Shown: positions 1 through 6,864 of the stretch, piece after piece | How the letters are laid out: every line of letters begins with the position of its first letter | How positions within the stretch are numbered: position 1 is the first letter of the stretch | NCBI GenBank assembly: GCA_900553185.1 | Contig: USCT01000027.1 | Location: forward strand, 1 to 27,870 | DNA length: 27,870 nt | Reading direction: 5' to 3' | Source: an uncultured Bacteroides sp. | Lineage (GTDB): Bacteria; Bacteroidota; Bacteroidia; Bacteroidales; Bacteroidaceae | Made by a program: the position numbers and the translations under genes | The notes under the pieces: generated by a model | Databases searched by the model: none | What the model saw: only the letters and a program-made list of their open reading frames with translations | What the model was told of the DNA's origin: nothing

Positions 1-36
1 ACGGATTACAGGAATGCATATTGAAATAGGCAATGC

Positions 37-585
37 ATGTGTTCCATAGAAGAATGTTGCGAAGTACATTTCGAGAACAACGGTAAGCATTATTATGCAG
101 TCGGGTTCCCTAATGTGCATGGAGGGTATGAAATACGGAACAAGTATTTCAAGGGGTGTGTTGCTCCCAAGGACATCACTCATATTCGGCATACGAACAG
201 GCAGAATGAAGTCTGTTATGTCTTTGAAGGATTTATGGATTATCTTTCTTTCTTGACACTGAGATTGGACAGTTGTCCCCAATATCCGGAATTTGACAAA
301 CAAGACTATATGGTACTGAATTCTGTATCGAATGTTTCCAAGGCTCTTTATCCGTTGGGAAATTATCAGCGCATTCATTGCTTTTTTGATAACGACCGTG
401 CAGGGATGGAAGCCATTCTGCAAATCCGAAAAGAGTATGGTAGTACCATCAATATCCGTGACGCATCACATCTATATAGTGGATGCAAGGATTTGAATGA
501 GTACTTGTGTAAACGGAATCCTCTTCGAGAAAAGAAAATCATACAAACATCAGTGCCCAAGAAGTCGAAAGGCAGAAGTCTGTAG
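37..585 (+). CDS. Toprim-domain (primase-like) protein of a mobilizable element, C-terminal part, probably frameshifted
   Basis: This is the C-terminal part of the CHC2 zinc-finger plus Toprim proteins carried by Bacteroides mobilizable and conjugative elements, thought to help start DNA synthesis after transfer. Visible Toprim features are the acidic strand FEGFMDYLSF (Glu64), FDNDRAG (Asp118, Asp120) and KDLN (151-154). The family is usually around 300 residues with an N-terminal zinc finger; only 182 are open here. In this frame a stop lies at 22-24. Bases 2-46 in another frame read a peptide ending GMHIEIGNACVP, which resembles the stretch that precedes this domain in relatives. The ATG at 37 is therefore probably not the real start: either the gene is broken by a small indel near 35-60 or the sequence has an error. 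The tail after KDLNEYLC is basic and low in complexity. The mob genes follow on the same strand. Family assignment is firm; intactness is doubtful. Confidence 0.75.
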   Translation: MCSIEECCEVHFENNGKHYYAVGFPNVHGGYEIRNKYFKGCVAPKDITHIRHTNRQNEVCYVFEGFMDYLSFLTLRLDSCPQYPEFDKQDYMVLNSVSNVSKALYPLGNYQRIHCFFDNDRAGMEAILQIRKEYGSTINIRDASHLYSGCKDLNEYLCKRNPLREKKIIQTSVPKKSKGRSL

Positions 586-593
586 TATTAATC

Positions 594-710
594 AAGTAAC
601 ATTGCTGTAGCAACGGAATATGTACAGGCTAAGGAAGCAAGGTAATGGAAATGTATACATTTCCGCCCTTGCTTTGCCGGAAGGCAAAGACAACCTGCTC
701 CCGTTGGTTG
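594..710 (+). other. Candidate origin of transfer: cluster of inverted repeats before the mob genes
   Basis: The gap between the Toprim gene and the mob genes holds four symmetrical elements in about 110 bases. TTGCTGTAGCAA (602-613) has 5-base arms around GT. An 18-base perfect palindrome, GGAAATGTATACATTTCC, lies at 647-664. CTTTGCC-GGAA-GGCAAAG is a hairpin with a GNRA-type loop (672-689). CAACC (691-695) pairs with GGTTG (706-710). Mobilization proteins of this kind often act on an oriT just upstream of their genes, so position and symmetry both fit. The nick site itself cannot be located from sequence alone. The palindrome could instead be an operator for the ribbon-helix-helix MobC protein. 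Confidence 0.5.
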
Positions 711-731
711 CAGTCCAAAAGGAATTTCAGA

Positions 732-1085
732 ATGGAAAAAGATAAACAACAATCACGGCAGACCAGGCGCAACAAGGTGCGTGTGGTCAGCGCAAGATTT
801 ACAGATATTGAGTACCAAGCGGTAGAGAAACGCAGGAAAGATGCAGGAGTTTCACTCAGTAGGTTCGTCCACTCCGTATTGCTTACGGGTAAAGTAGTAC
901 AGCGCATCAGCAAGGCGGATGCGGACGTGTTGCGGAAACTTGCCGGAGAAGCCAATAACATCAACCAGCTTGCCCATAAAGCCAATGCCGGAGGATTTGC
1001 TGGCGTAGCAACAGAACTTATGCTGTTGAAGAAAAAGATAGTACAAATCATTAAACAGTTGTCCGATGATTGGAAAAATAAGTAA
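732..1085 (+). CDS. MobC-like mobilization (relaxosome accessory) protein
   Basis: A protein of 117 residues belonging to the MobC/BmgB type, which binds at oriT and helps the relaxase nick DNA. The N-terminal half looks like a ribbon-helix-helix DNA-binding region (RVVSARFTDIEYQAVEKRRK, about 17-36, followed by SLSRFVHSVLL). The C-terminal half has the MobC-type signature LAGEANNINQLAHKAN (about 70-85) and a final helix. I chose the ATG at 732 because the protein then begins MEKDKQQ; an in-frame ATG at 645 would add 29 residues without family character and would run through the palindrome and hairpin of the candidate oriT. The stop overlaps the start of the relaxase by 20 bases, which indicates translational coupling. 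No homology search was possible, so the family name rests on motif recognition. Confidence 0.8.
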   Translation: MEKDKQQSRQTRRNKVRVVSARFTDIEYQAVEKRRKDAGVSLSRFVHSVLLTGKVVQRISKADADVLRKLAGEANNINQLAHKANAGGFAGVATELMLLKKKIVQIIKQLSDDWKNK

Positions 1086-2007
1086 GGGAGCGGGATTCAA
1101 AGGATGTGTCAATTATGTATTGGGTAAGCCGGAAGCAAGACTTCTGGCTGCCGAAGGAGTATTAACGGACAGCATTCAGACCATTACGGACTGTTTTCAG
1201 GCTCAGCGGATGATGAAACCGAATATTCGTCAGCCTGTGGGACATATCTCGCTCAGCTATGCACCTGAGGACGCTCCGAGAATGACGGATGAGATGCTGG
1301 TAAGTCTGGCAAAGGAGTATATGCAGAAAATGGGAATCAAAGATACCCAATATATCATTGCCCGGCATAATGACCAGAAGCATCCGCATGTTCACATTGT
1401 TTTCAACCGAGTGAATAACAACGGACGCATCATCAGTGACAAGAACGACTGTTATCGGAATGTCAAAGTCTGTAAGGAACTGAAAGAGAAATATGGACTT
1501 TATTTTGGCAAAGGAAAGGATAGGGTACGGACTCACCGTCTGAAAGGAAATGATAAGACAAAATATGAGATTTACCATGCGGTCAAGAACTCGTTAAGCA
1601 AATCCAATAGCTGGAAGCAGTTCATATTGGATTTATCCAGGCAGGGAATAAAAACGGAGTTCAAGTATAGAGGAAGAAGCGATGTTATACAGGGCTTGTC
1701 ATTTACTAAAGACGGTATTACGTTCAAGGCTTCGGACATTGACAGGAGTTTCAGTTATTCCAAGTTAGACAGAATGTTGGGAGAAACCAATAACCAATAT
1801 CAACAGAATATCGGAATGGTAACTAACGGCAACCAACCTGTGATGCAGCATGAGAATACCTATAATTCAGGCAGCAATGTAGTAGAAAGCATTGTCGGGG
1901 CATTTGGCGGATTGTTCAACCCTACCCCCAATTATACCGATGAAAATGTGGAAGCAGCCTTTCAGCGGAAATTGAAAAAGAAGAAAAAGAGAAGGATAAA
2001 CTGGTAA
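1066..2007 (+). CDS. Relaxase/mobilization nuclease (BmgA/MobA type)
   Basis: A 313-residue relaxase that would nick one strand at oriT and stay covalently attached through a tyrosine during transfer. The N-terminal relaxase domain (PF03432-like, about 1-240) has the likely catalytic tyrosine in VNYVLGK (Tyr17) and the metal-binding histidine motif RHNDQKHPHVHIVFNRV (His101, His106, His108, His110). The C-terminal region (about 250-313) is poor in recognisable motifs and ends in a lysine/arginine-rich tail. The gene starts inside the end of the MobC-like gene and is followed 22 bases later by a membrane coiled-coil gene, so three genes probably form one mobilization operon. No coupling protein or type IV secretion gene is present in the window, so transfer would rely on a helper conjugative element. 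Confidence 0.92.
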   Translation: MIGKISKGAGFKGCVNYVLGKPEARLLAAEGVLTDSIQTITDCFQAQRMMKPNIRQPVGHISLSYAPEDAPRMTDEMLVSLAKEYMQKMGIKDTQYIIARHNDQKHPHVHIVFNRVNNNGRIISDKNDCYRNVKVCKELKEKYGLYFGKGKDRVRTHRLKGNDKTKYEIYHAVKNSLSKSNSWKQFILDLSRQGIKTEFKYRGRSDVIQGLSFTKDGITFKASDIDRSFSYSKLDRMLGETNNQYQQNIGMVTNGNQPVMQHENTYNSGSNVVESIVGAFGGLFNPTPNYTDENVEAAFQRKLKKKKKRRINW

Positions 2008-2029
2008 TCACTCAAAAACAGATACGAAA

Positions 2030-2734
2030 ATGAAAGAAATGGAGAATAATGATTTTGTCCACACGCTGGATGCGGTATATAACCTTTGTTCCGAAATCAA
2101 GGAACATATAACTTCGGTTGAAACGACTGATGAAGAGGAAAACAATGAGGGACTTGTCCTGCTTTCCGACAATTTGCAACGGCTTCAAGCGGAGATTGCT
2201 GGAATGAAGTCCCAGCTTTCAGTCGGAAGAAATGAGTGGGAGCAGTTCCGTGAACTGACACTGGTTCGTGTCAAGGAGATGCACAACCTATATGCCAAAC
2301 TATGTGCCATTAACAAGGACATATTCTCGGAACAGGAACGCATCGCCAACGAGTTGCAGAGAATACAGCAGTTGGAAGTTCATCACACCAACAATCATAT
2401 TTTGGACTTCAAAGCCTCACGGCCATTCTTGTGGCAGGTTGTCCTGTTGGGGATAATTCTGCTTCTTTTGGTCGGCAATGCTTGTCAGTTTAAACGTAAT
2501 ATGCAACTTTCTGACAATGATTTGAAGTACCGCCTTATTAAAATGTATGGTGGCATATCGGGCAATGAACTGGATACGCTGGAAGTGGTATTCCATCGTG
2601 ACAGAGATAAAACTGTCATCAGGAATATCCGTAATGAGGTGGAGGATTTTGAATACCGTACACGGGTAAGGGCTGAAAAACTGGAAAAGGCAAGGTTGTT
2701 ACAGCAAGAAGCGGAAGAATTAAGCTGTAAATAA
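2030..2734 (+). CDS. Membrane-anchored coiled-coil protein of the mobilization operon
   Basis: A 234-residue protein of unknown function. It has no signal peptide. Residues about 42-118 are charged and helical with heptad-like spacing, suggesting a coiled coil. A single membrane segment follows at about 132-152 (FLWQVVLLGIILLLLVGN), then a second charged helical region to the end. The N-terminus starts MKEMENN; the ATG nine bases further in is an equally possible start. It lies 22 bases after the relaxase on the same strand and ends just before a hairpin terminator. By position it may tether or assist the relaxosome at the inner membrane, but that is inference. Similar genes accompany relaxases in Bacteroides mobilizable elements, as far as I recall. 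Confidence 0.7.
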   Translation: MKEMENNDFVHTLDAVYNLCSEIKEHITSVETTDEEENNEGLVLLSDNLQRLQAEIAGMKSQLSVGRNEWEQFRELTLVRVKEMHNLYAKLCAINKDIFSEQERIANELQRIQQLEVHHTNNHILDFKASRPFLWQVVLLGIILLLLVGNACQFKRNMQLSDNDLKYRLIKMYGGISGNELDTLEVVFHRDRDKTVIRNIRNEVEDFEYRTRVRAEKLEKARLLQQEAEELSCK

Positions 2735-2746
2735 TTAGCATTAAAC

Positions 2747-2783
2747 AGGCCTTTCTTTTGGACTAAATAACAAAGGAAGGCTT
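2747..2783 (+). terminator. Hairpin terminator after the mobilization operon
   Basis: Bases 2747-2760 and 2771-2783 form a stem of about 13 pairs with one bulged base and two G-U pairs, around the loop GACTAAATAA. The tail after the stem is only moderately T-rich, so termination may be incomplete. It lies 13 bases after the stop of the preceding gene and separates the mobilization operon from the AT-rich cargo. Confidence 0.55.
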
Positions 2784-2799
2784 GTCCTGTTAAACTTAA

Positions 2800-2833
2800 A
2801 TTGCTCTTTATTAAGATAATTATCGTACCTTTG
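2800..2833 (+). promoter_or_regulatory. Bacteroidetes-type promoter for the lipoprotein gene
   Basis: A -7 box TACCTTTG (2826-2833) matches TAnnTTTG exactly. A weaker -33 element ATTG (2800-2803) lies 22 bases upstream. Transcription from here would give a 5' leader of about 110 bases before the ATG at 2952. Confidence 0.45.
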
Positions 2834-2951
2834 TTATTATTACGACAATAGGTATAGAATTAATATGTTAAGATATTACATATATTCTATAATGATTTTG
2901 TTTTGGATATAGTGTTTTAACTTGAAAGTTTATTTATAATTGAAACTTGGT

Positions 2952-3878
2952 ATGAAAAAATTATTTTTAATGTTGCTAATTGCGTTTATGTTATTTCCTT
3001 CGTGTCAAGAAAATAAGATGTATAATGCTTTCCTTGATAAAAAAGGAAAGAAGGTTGTTCAATTGGTTGAGATAGATGACACAGATAAGATTGCTTACTT
3101 AGCAATGTTTCAATATTCAAATAAAGATTCTATACTAAAAATGTCTAAAGATATTGCGCAATATTATAATATTGAAGGATATGATATGTTTATTGGTGAT
3201 TCCTTGTTTTATTTTATATCGGAAGAAATGAAAGATAGAGGATATACTTTATATAATTCACCTACTGAAATGCGTATTGCCCCTTATCAGTACAGAAATG
3301 AATATGTTAATAATGGTGATACAATAGCTAGAATTGTAAAACGAGATATCTCAGATGGCAGAAAAGCTGCAATTTTAACAGATAAGAAGTATAGCAGAAA
3401 AGATACAACACTTCTCAAAAAGATAATCGACTTCTTTTATCTTGATAAAGCATATATTTGGGATTCAATATCTACTAAAATTTATTTTGCATTTGAAGAG
3501 GATGAAATATTTAATGCTTATTCTTTTTATCAGAGATTTACAAATGAATTCTTTTTTTGGGATGAAGCAACTGAAGAAAATCGATTTTCTATTAATGGGG
3601 CTCATGTTTTAAATATAGGCGATAGTAGATTATTTATAAAATATCGAACTAATAGGTTTCTTACAAGCAGGGAAATATTACAAATAAAGCAAGAAAAACT
3701 CAATGCAAAATGGAAAGAAGTTGTGTATTTTTATACTCCTAATGATGATAAAAAAGATTATGCTTCTATACATTATAACAAGGAAAAGAATGAGTATACT
3801 ATATTTATGTTTAATGAAAAGAAAACATATATTTATAATGCATCTAAAGATTCTTGGAGTAGTAATAATCATCGATGA
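2952..3878 (+). CDS. Predicted lipoprotein of unknown function (AT-rich cargo gene)
   Basis: A 308-residue protein that I do not recognise. It begins MKKLFLMLLIAFMLFPSC, a type II signal peptide with lipobox FPSC and lipidation at Cys18, so it should be anchored in the cell envelope. The mature part is rich in Lys, Asp, Tyr and Phe, with no membrane segments or obvious catalytic motif. I chose the ATG at 2952; a TTG at 2940 is in frame but would place four extra residues before the typical MKK start. Base composition is clearly more AT-rich than the mob genes and the chromosomal genes to the right, which points to separate acquisition. The next gene begins 36 bases later on the same strand and has the same AT-rich character, so the two are probably cargo carried together. 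Confidence 0.75.
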   Translation: MKKLFLMLLIAFMLFPSCQENKMYNAFLDKKGKKVVQLVEIDDTDKIAYLAMFQYSNKDSILKMSKDIAQYYNIEGYDMFIGDSLFYFISEEMKDRGYTLYNSPTEMRIAPYQYRNEYVNNGDTIARIVKRDISDGRKAAILTDKKYSRKDTTLLKKIIDFFYLDKAYIWDSISTKIYFAFEEDEIFNAYSFYQRFTNEFFFWDEATEENRFSINGAHVLNIGDSRLFIKYRTNRFLTSREILQIKQEKLNAKWKEVVYFYTPNDDKKDYASIHYNKEKNEYTIFMFNEKKTYIYNASKDSWSSNNHR

Positions 3879-3914
3879 ATATCTTTTTTATTGATTTTTT
3901 TAATCTAATAAAAT

Positions 3915-4832
3915 ATGAATAACGAATTGGACAATAATCAAATTATTGGAGCTCTGACAAGAAGTGTAGAAACTCTATGTGATAGTTTATTTCGACTTGT
4001 CAGTAAGATACGTTGTGATGTAGCAAAAGAATATAATGAGGAAAAGAAATTAGTTCAATGTCTTTTGCAAATTGTAATGTGTAAGATGAAAACTATACAA
4101 TTATTAGCTAATGGTACTCCTATAGAAGAGGTTAATATAGTGGATATTTCTTCAATGATTACTATAGAGAGGAGTTTATATGAATTGGTATTTATTGTCC
4201 ATAATATTTTTGGGATGACTGATAATAAAGATGAAAGGCAAATCTTGATTAATTTATGGAAAATAAGAGGACTTAATAATCGTCAAAATATAAAGTGTGC
4301 TTCTAAAGAACAACAAAAACAGCAACAATTGGAAAAAGAACACATAGACAGACTAAAAAGTCAGATTATTGATATTGTGTTAAGGATTGGGATTAAAGGG
4401 AAAGCTAAAGAAGATTTAGAAAAATGTATAATATGTAATAGTACAATGCCTCAAGGGTATAGATTTAAAAAAGAAAATAATGTTATAGTGGCTTTTGAAA
4501 AAATTCCATACTCAGTATCAGCAAAAGAATTATTCTCAGATAGTAAAGTTTATGAAGTCATTTATAAATTATTGTCAGCTCATGCACATCCTTCTTATTT
4601 AGGTGTTCTTCAAATTGGAGAAATGTATAACTCTTCGGAATATAAACAACATTTAAAGACTATATTGAATGGCATATGCTTTTTATCTTCATTTCTAATA
4701 TTCGATTTTTGTAAAAGCGTGAGTAATGTCAAATCATTTTTTGATGAATTACCAGAAGAAAATAAAATGATTGTAAATGTTTATATAAGTATGAACGAAA
4801 ATAATCGAGGAACTAATGTTTTCATGCATTAA
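3915..4832 (+). CDS. Unknown AT-rich cargo protein, weakly DUF5677-like
   Basis: A predicted soluble, mostly helical protein of 305 residues without signal peptide or membrane segment. Two features recall the DUF5677 group: ERSLYELVFIVHNIF (85-99, with Arg86 and Glu90) and LLSAHAHPS (219-227), where a conserved histidine-containing helix would sit. A glutamine/lysine-rich linker (about 130-150) divides the protein, and KCIICNS (170-176) carries two cysteines. The similarity is weak and function is unknown. It lies 36 bases after the lipoprotein gene and ends before a small T-rich hairpin. It is the last gene of the element before the tRNA, a place where accessory or defence genes are common, but nothing in the sequence proves such a role. 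Confidence 0.7.
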   Translation: MNNELDNNQIIGALTRSVETLCDSLFRLVSKIRCDVAKEYNEEKKLVQCLLQIVMCKMKTIQLLANGTPIEEVNIVDISSMITIERSLYELVFIVHNIFGMTDNKDERQILINLWKIRGLNNRQNIKCASKEQQKQQQLEKEHIDRLKSQIIDIVLRIGIKGKAKEDLEKCIICNSTMPQGYRFKKENNVIVAFEKIPYSVSAKELFSDSKVYEVIYKLLSAHAHPSYLGVLQIGEMYNSSEYKQHLKTILNGICFLSSFLIFDFCKSVSNVKSFFDELPEENKMIVNVYISMNENNRGTNVFMH

Positions 4833-4856
4833 CATATACAACTTATAGGTAGTATC

Positions 4857-4876
4857 AAAATAGAAATCTATTTTTA
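4857..4876 (+). terminator. Small T-rich terminator after the cargo genes
   Basis: AAAATAG (4857-4863) pairs with CTATTTT (4868-4874) around the loop AAAT, and T-rich sequence follows. The stem is AT-rich and therefore weak. It lies 24 bases after the stop of the cargo gene. Confidence 0.45.
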
Positions 4877-5000
4877 ATCAATTTTTTATTATGCCGCAAA
4901 TAGAAACAACTTAAAGTAAATTGCTGTAGTAAGGTTTTTATGTTTGATAGCATTTATTTTCGCCCACAATCGTCAGTAATCCGTCAGTGTGCAAAAGAAA
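4877..5000. other. Non-coding stretch, probable right end of the mobilizable element
   Basis: No convincing gene lies here. It contains ATTGCTGTAG (4920-4929), also present in the candidate oriT (601-610), and two copies of CGTCAGT (4971-4977 and 4982-4988). Composition changes from very AT-rich on the left to mixed on the right, so the junction between element and chromosome probably falls here. The exact junction cannot be placed without the left end of the element or an empty site. Confidence 0.35.
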
Positions 5001-5029
5001 AAGGAGCTAAGTCAACGACTTAACTCCTT
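4990..5029 (-). terminator. Terminator of tRNA-Pro
   Basis: Read on the minus strand, AAGGAGTTAAGTC pairs with GACTTAGCTCCTT (13 pairs including one G-U) around a 3-base loop, 12 bases past the tRNA 3' end, and a T-rich run follows (complement of the A run to about 4994-5002). The G-U pair forms only on the minus strand, so the hairpin is built for the tRNA. Confidence 0.8.
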
Positions 5030-5041
5030 CATTTTCACCAG

Positions 5042-5116
5042 TCGGGGTGACTGGATTCGAACCAGCGACCACACGCCCCCCAGACGCGTACTCTAACCGG
5101 GCTGAGCTACACCCCG
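5042..5116 (-). tRNA. tRNA-Pro (anticodon GGG)
   Basis: On the minus strand the sequence folds as a standard tRNA of 75 bases. The 7-base acceptor stem CGGGGTG pairs with CACCCCG, followed by discriminator A. The D arm starts GCTC. The anticodon stem CGCGT/GCGTG closes the loop CTGGGGG, giving anticodon GGG (proline). The T arm contains GGTTCGAATCC. The 3' CCA is not encoded, as is usual in this group. The gene is complete. Its 3' end points toward the mobilizable element, the orientation expected if an integrase uses the tRNA 3' end, although the terminator between them is intact too. Confidence 0.95.
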
Positions 5117-5127
5117 AATTGCGGTTG

Positions 5128-5158
5128 CAAAGGTAACGCTTTATTTTGAATATCCAAA
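5128..5158 (-). promoter_or_regulatory. Bacteroidetes-type promoter of tRNA-Pro
   Basis: On the minus strand TTTG (complement of 5155-5158) is followed after exactly 19 bases by TACCTTTG (complement of 5128-5135). Both boxes match the consensus. The -7 box ends 11 bases before the tRNA 5' end. Confidence 0.8.
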
Positions 5159-5196
5159 TAAAATAACAGGATTTGTTGTATTATAGGACTGCTTTT

Positions 5197-5243
5197 TCTG
5201 TAAAAGCATATCTTTTAGGAAGGGATAGTTATGCTTTTACAGA
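5197..5243. repeat. Long perfect inverted repeat between aroB and tRNA-Pro
   Basis: TCTGTAAAAGCATA (5197-5210) and its exact complement (5230-5243) form a 14-base-pair stem with a 19-base loop. Neither strand shows a T run right after the stem, so it is not a standard terminator, although it lies 14 bases beyond the aroB stop and may end or protect the aroB transcript. Confidence 0.6.
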
Positions 5244-5257
5244 GATACAGATTGTGT

Positions 5258-6319
5258 TTAGCCCATAGTTTCGCTATAGAAATCCAGTAATTCATAGATT
5301 TCCTCCTGGCTGGCTGTTTGATTGATGCGGATGTCGCCAATTTCTCCAAGTAACGTGAAATTGATGGATCCGACCGTTGCATTTTTTTTATCGTGTCTCA
5401 TAAACTCATACAGGCACTCATAGTCATCACAGGTAAAGTTGATTCTCCCGTAATGGTCTTTGATGAAATGAATGGTCTGGTGCATTTTTTCTTTTGGAAA
5501 GCCGGTTTTGATAGTTGACAGGTAAAGTTCACAGACAATTCCCCATGCTACGGCATAACCGTGAAGAACCGGCCGTTCACGTTGCAGGGCAAAGCTTTCG
5601 AAAGCGTGGCCGATGGTATGTCCCAGATTCAATGCTTTGCGAATGCCTTTTTCAAACGGATCCTGTGCCACGATGTCTTCTTTTACTTGTACCGATCGGC
5701 CTACCAGTTGCTGCAGTTGGGTATAGTTAATGTGATCCATGTCGAAGTTCAGCAGTTCGGCCCAGTGACTGGTTTCGCTGATGAGACCGTGTTTCAGCAT
5801 TTCGGCATAGCCCGACAGAATGTTTTCCTGATCGAGTGAACGCAGGAATTCACAATCTATCAGTACTTCGTCGGCTGGGGCAAAAGCACCGATTTCATTC
5901 TTCAGACCGTTAAAGTTGATTCCGGTTTTGCCACCTACGGCCGCATCAACCATAGAAAGCAAGGTAGTAGGGATATTGATGTATGAGATTCCCCGTTTGA
6001 ATGTAGCTGCTGCGAAACCACCCAGATCGGTTACCATTCCTCCACCCAGGTTGATCATCAGCGAGTGTCGGGTAGCTCCACGGGTACTCAGTTGCGTCCA
6101 TACATAGGCTAGTGTTTCCAGGTTTTTATGAATGTCTTCTACACCGATACAGATGGATTCAGCTTCCTGAAGAAAGGGAAATGAGGCTATAAGCGGATAG
6201 CACATGATGCGTGTATGTTCGTCGGTAAGAATGAAGATTTTATCAAAGGAATGAGACATGACGGCTTTTTCCAGATCGTGCCGTAAGTCTTTGCAGATGA
6301 TGACTTCTTGTTTACTCAT
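5258..6319 (-). CDS. aroB: 3-dehydroquinate synthase
   Basis: A cytoplasmic enzyme of 353 residues that converts DAHP to 3-dehydroquinate, the second step of the shikimate pathway for aromatic amino acids. The NAD-binding glycine motif INLGGGMVTDLGGFAA (89-104), the substrate loop PTTLLSMVDAAVGGKTGIN (117-135), and the metal-ligand regions YAEMLKH (Glu173), LGHTIGHAFES (232-242) and LHGYAVAWG (His253) are all present, and length is normal for the family. The start is the ATG at 6319; no better start is near. The gene stands alone, divergent from a small membrane-protein gene, with a -7-like box TATTTTTG 26 bases upstream. The chromosome resumes here after the tRNA. Confidence 0.97.
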   Translation of the reverse strand: MSKQEVIICKDLRHDLEKAVMSHSFDKIFILTDEHTRIMCYPLIASFPFLQEAESICIGVEDIHKNLETLAYVWTQLSTRGATRHSLMINLGGGMVTDLGGFAAATFKRGISYINIPTTLLSMVDAAVGGKTGINFNGLKNEIGAFAPADEVLIDCEFLRSLDQENILSGYAEMLKHGLISETSHWAELLNFDMDHINYTQLQQLVGRSVQVKEDIVAQDPFEKGIRKALNLGHTIGHAFESFALQRERPVLHGYAVAWGIVCELYLSTIKTGFPKEKMHQTIHFIKDHYGRINFTCDDYECLYEFMRHDKKNATVGSINFTLLGEIGDIRINQTASQEEIYELLDFYSETMG

Positions 6320-6344
6320 AAGATGAATTGTATGATTTGATACG

Positions 6345-6352
6345 CAAAAATA
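6345..6352 (-). promoter_or_regulatory. Probable -7 box of aroB
   Basis: TATTTTTG on the minus strand matches TAnnTTTG and lies 26 bases before the aroB start. No TTTG is seen at the expected -33 distance, so the call rests on one box only. Confidence 0.4.
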
Positions 6353-6394
6353 GAAAAAAAGTTAGAAGAGGCTGGTGGAGAAGTTGCAATTAAT

Positions 6395-6402
6395 TATTTT
6401 TG
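6395..6402 (+). promoter_or_regulatory. Probable -7 box of the small membrane-protein gene
   Basis: TATTTTTG matches the TAnnTTTG consensus and lies 24 bases before the ATG at 6427. A TTTG at the -33 position is lacking. It is divergent from the aroB box about 43 bases away. Confidence 0.4.
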
Positions 6403-6426
6403 TGAACAAATTTTTATAAAAAAAGT

Positions 6427-6834
6427 ATGAAAGGATTTTTACCTACTCCGTGCCGGATAGCAGGGTACGCGCTTTTGCTGCTGGCTGTTTTTGTACCGAT
6501 GATCATGTATATGTTCGGTATGGTGAGCGATGACAATTTGGCTTTTGTCAAGTGTGGAATGAAACTGGCTGTCTGGATAGCGCTGTTTATGGTCTTTCTG
6601 GCAAAGGCTAAGGATGAAAATGAGGAAACTGCGGGTTTGCGTATGAAAGCCATGAAGTATGCGCTTTATGCATGGGGTATTTACTATGTAGTAGTGCTGG
6701 TGAAAGCTGCCATTGACAATGATGTGCAGGAAGCAGACAATTCGATTGGCATTGTATACATGGTTATTAATGTCATTTGCTGGGAGTTCCAGTTGCAGAA
6801 ACAGCGTGTAGAAAAGATGTTCCGCAGAAAATAA
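6427..6834 (+). CDS. Small multi-pass membrane protein of unknown function
   Basis: A 135-residue hydrophobic protein. Likely membrane segments are about 12-32 (AGYALLLLAVFVPMIMYMFG), 44-61 (KLAVWIALFMVFLAK), 77-93 (YALYAWGIYYVVVLVKA) and perhaps 105-118 (IGIVYMVINVICW), with a short basic C-terminus (RVEKMFRRK). No known family is recognised. It is divergent from aroB and lies 83 bases before the outer-membrane barrel gene on the same strand; a separate promoter candidate in that gap suggests the two are not strictly co-transcribed. Confidence 0.7.
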   Translation: MKGFLPTPCRIAGYALLLLAVFVPMIMYMFGMVSDDNLAFVKCGMKLAVWIALFMVFLAKAKDENEETAGLRMKAMKYALYAWGIYYVVVLVKAAIDNDVQEADNSIGIVYMVINVICWEFQLQKQRVEKMFRRK

Positions 6835-6864
6835 CCTTTTTTAAGAGTCGTGCTGGTTAAACCT

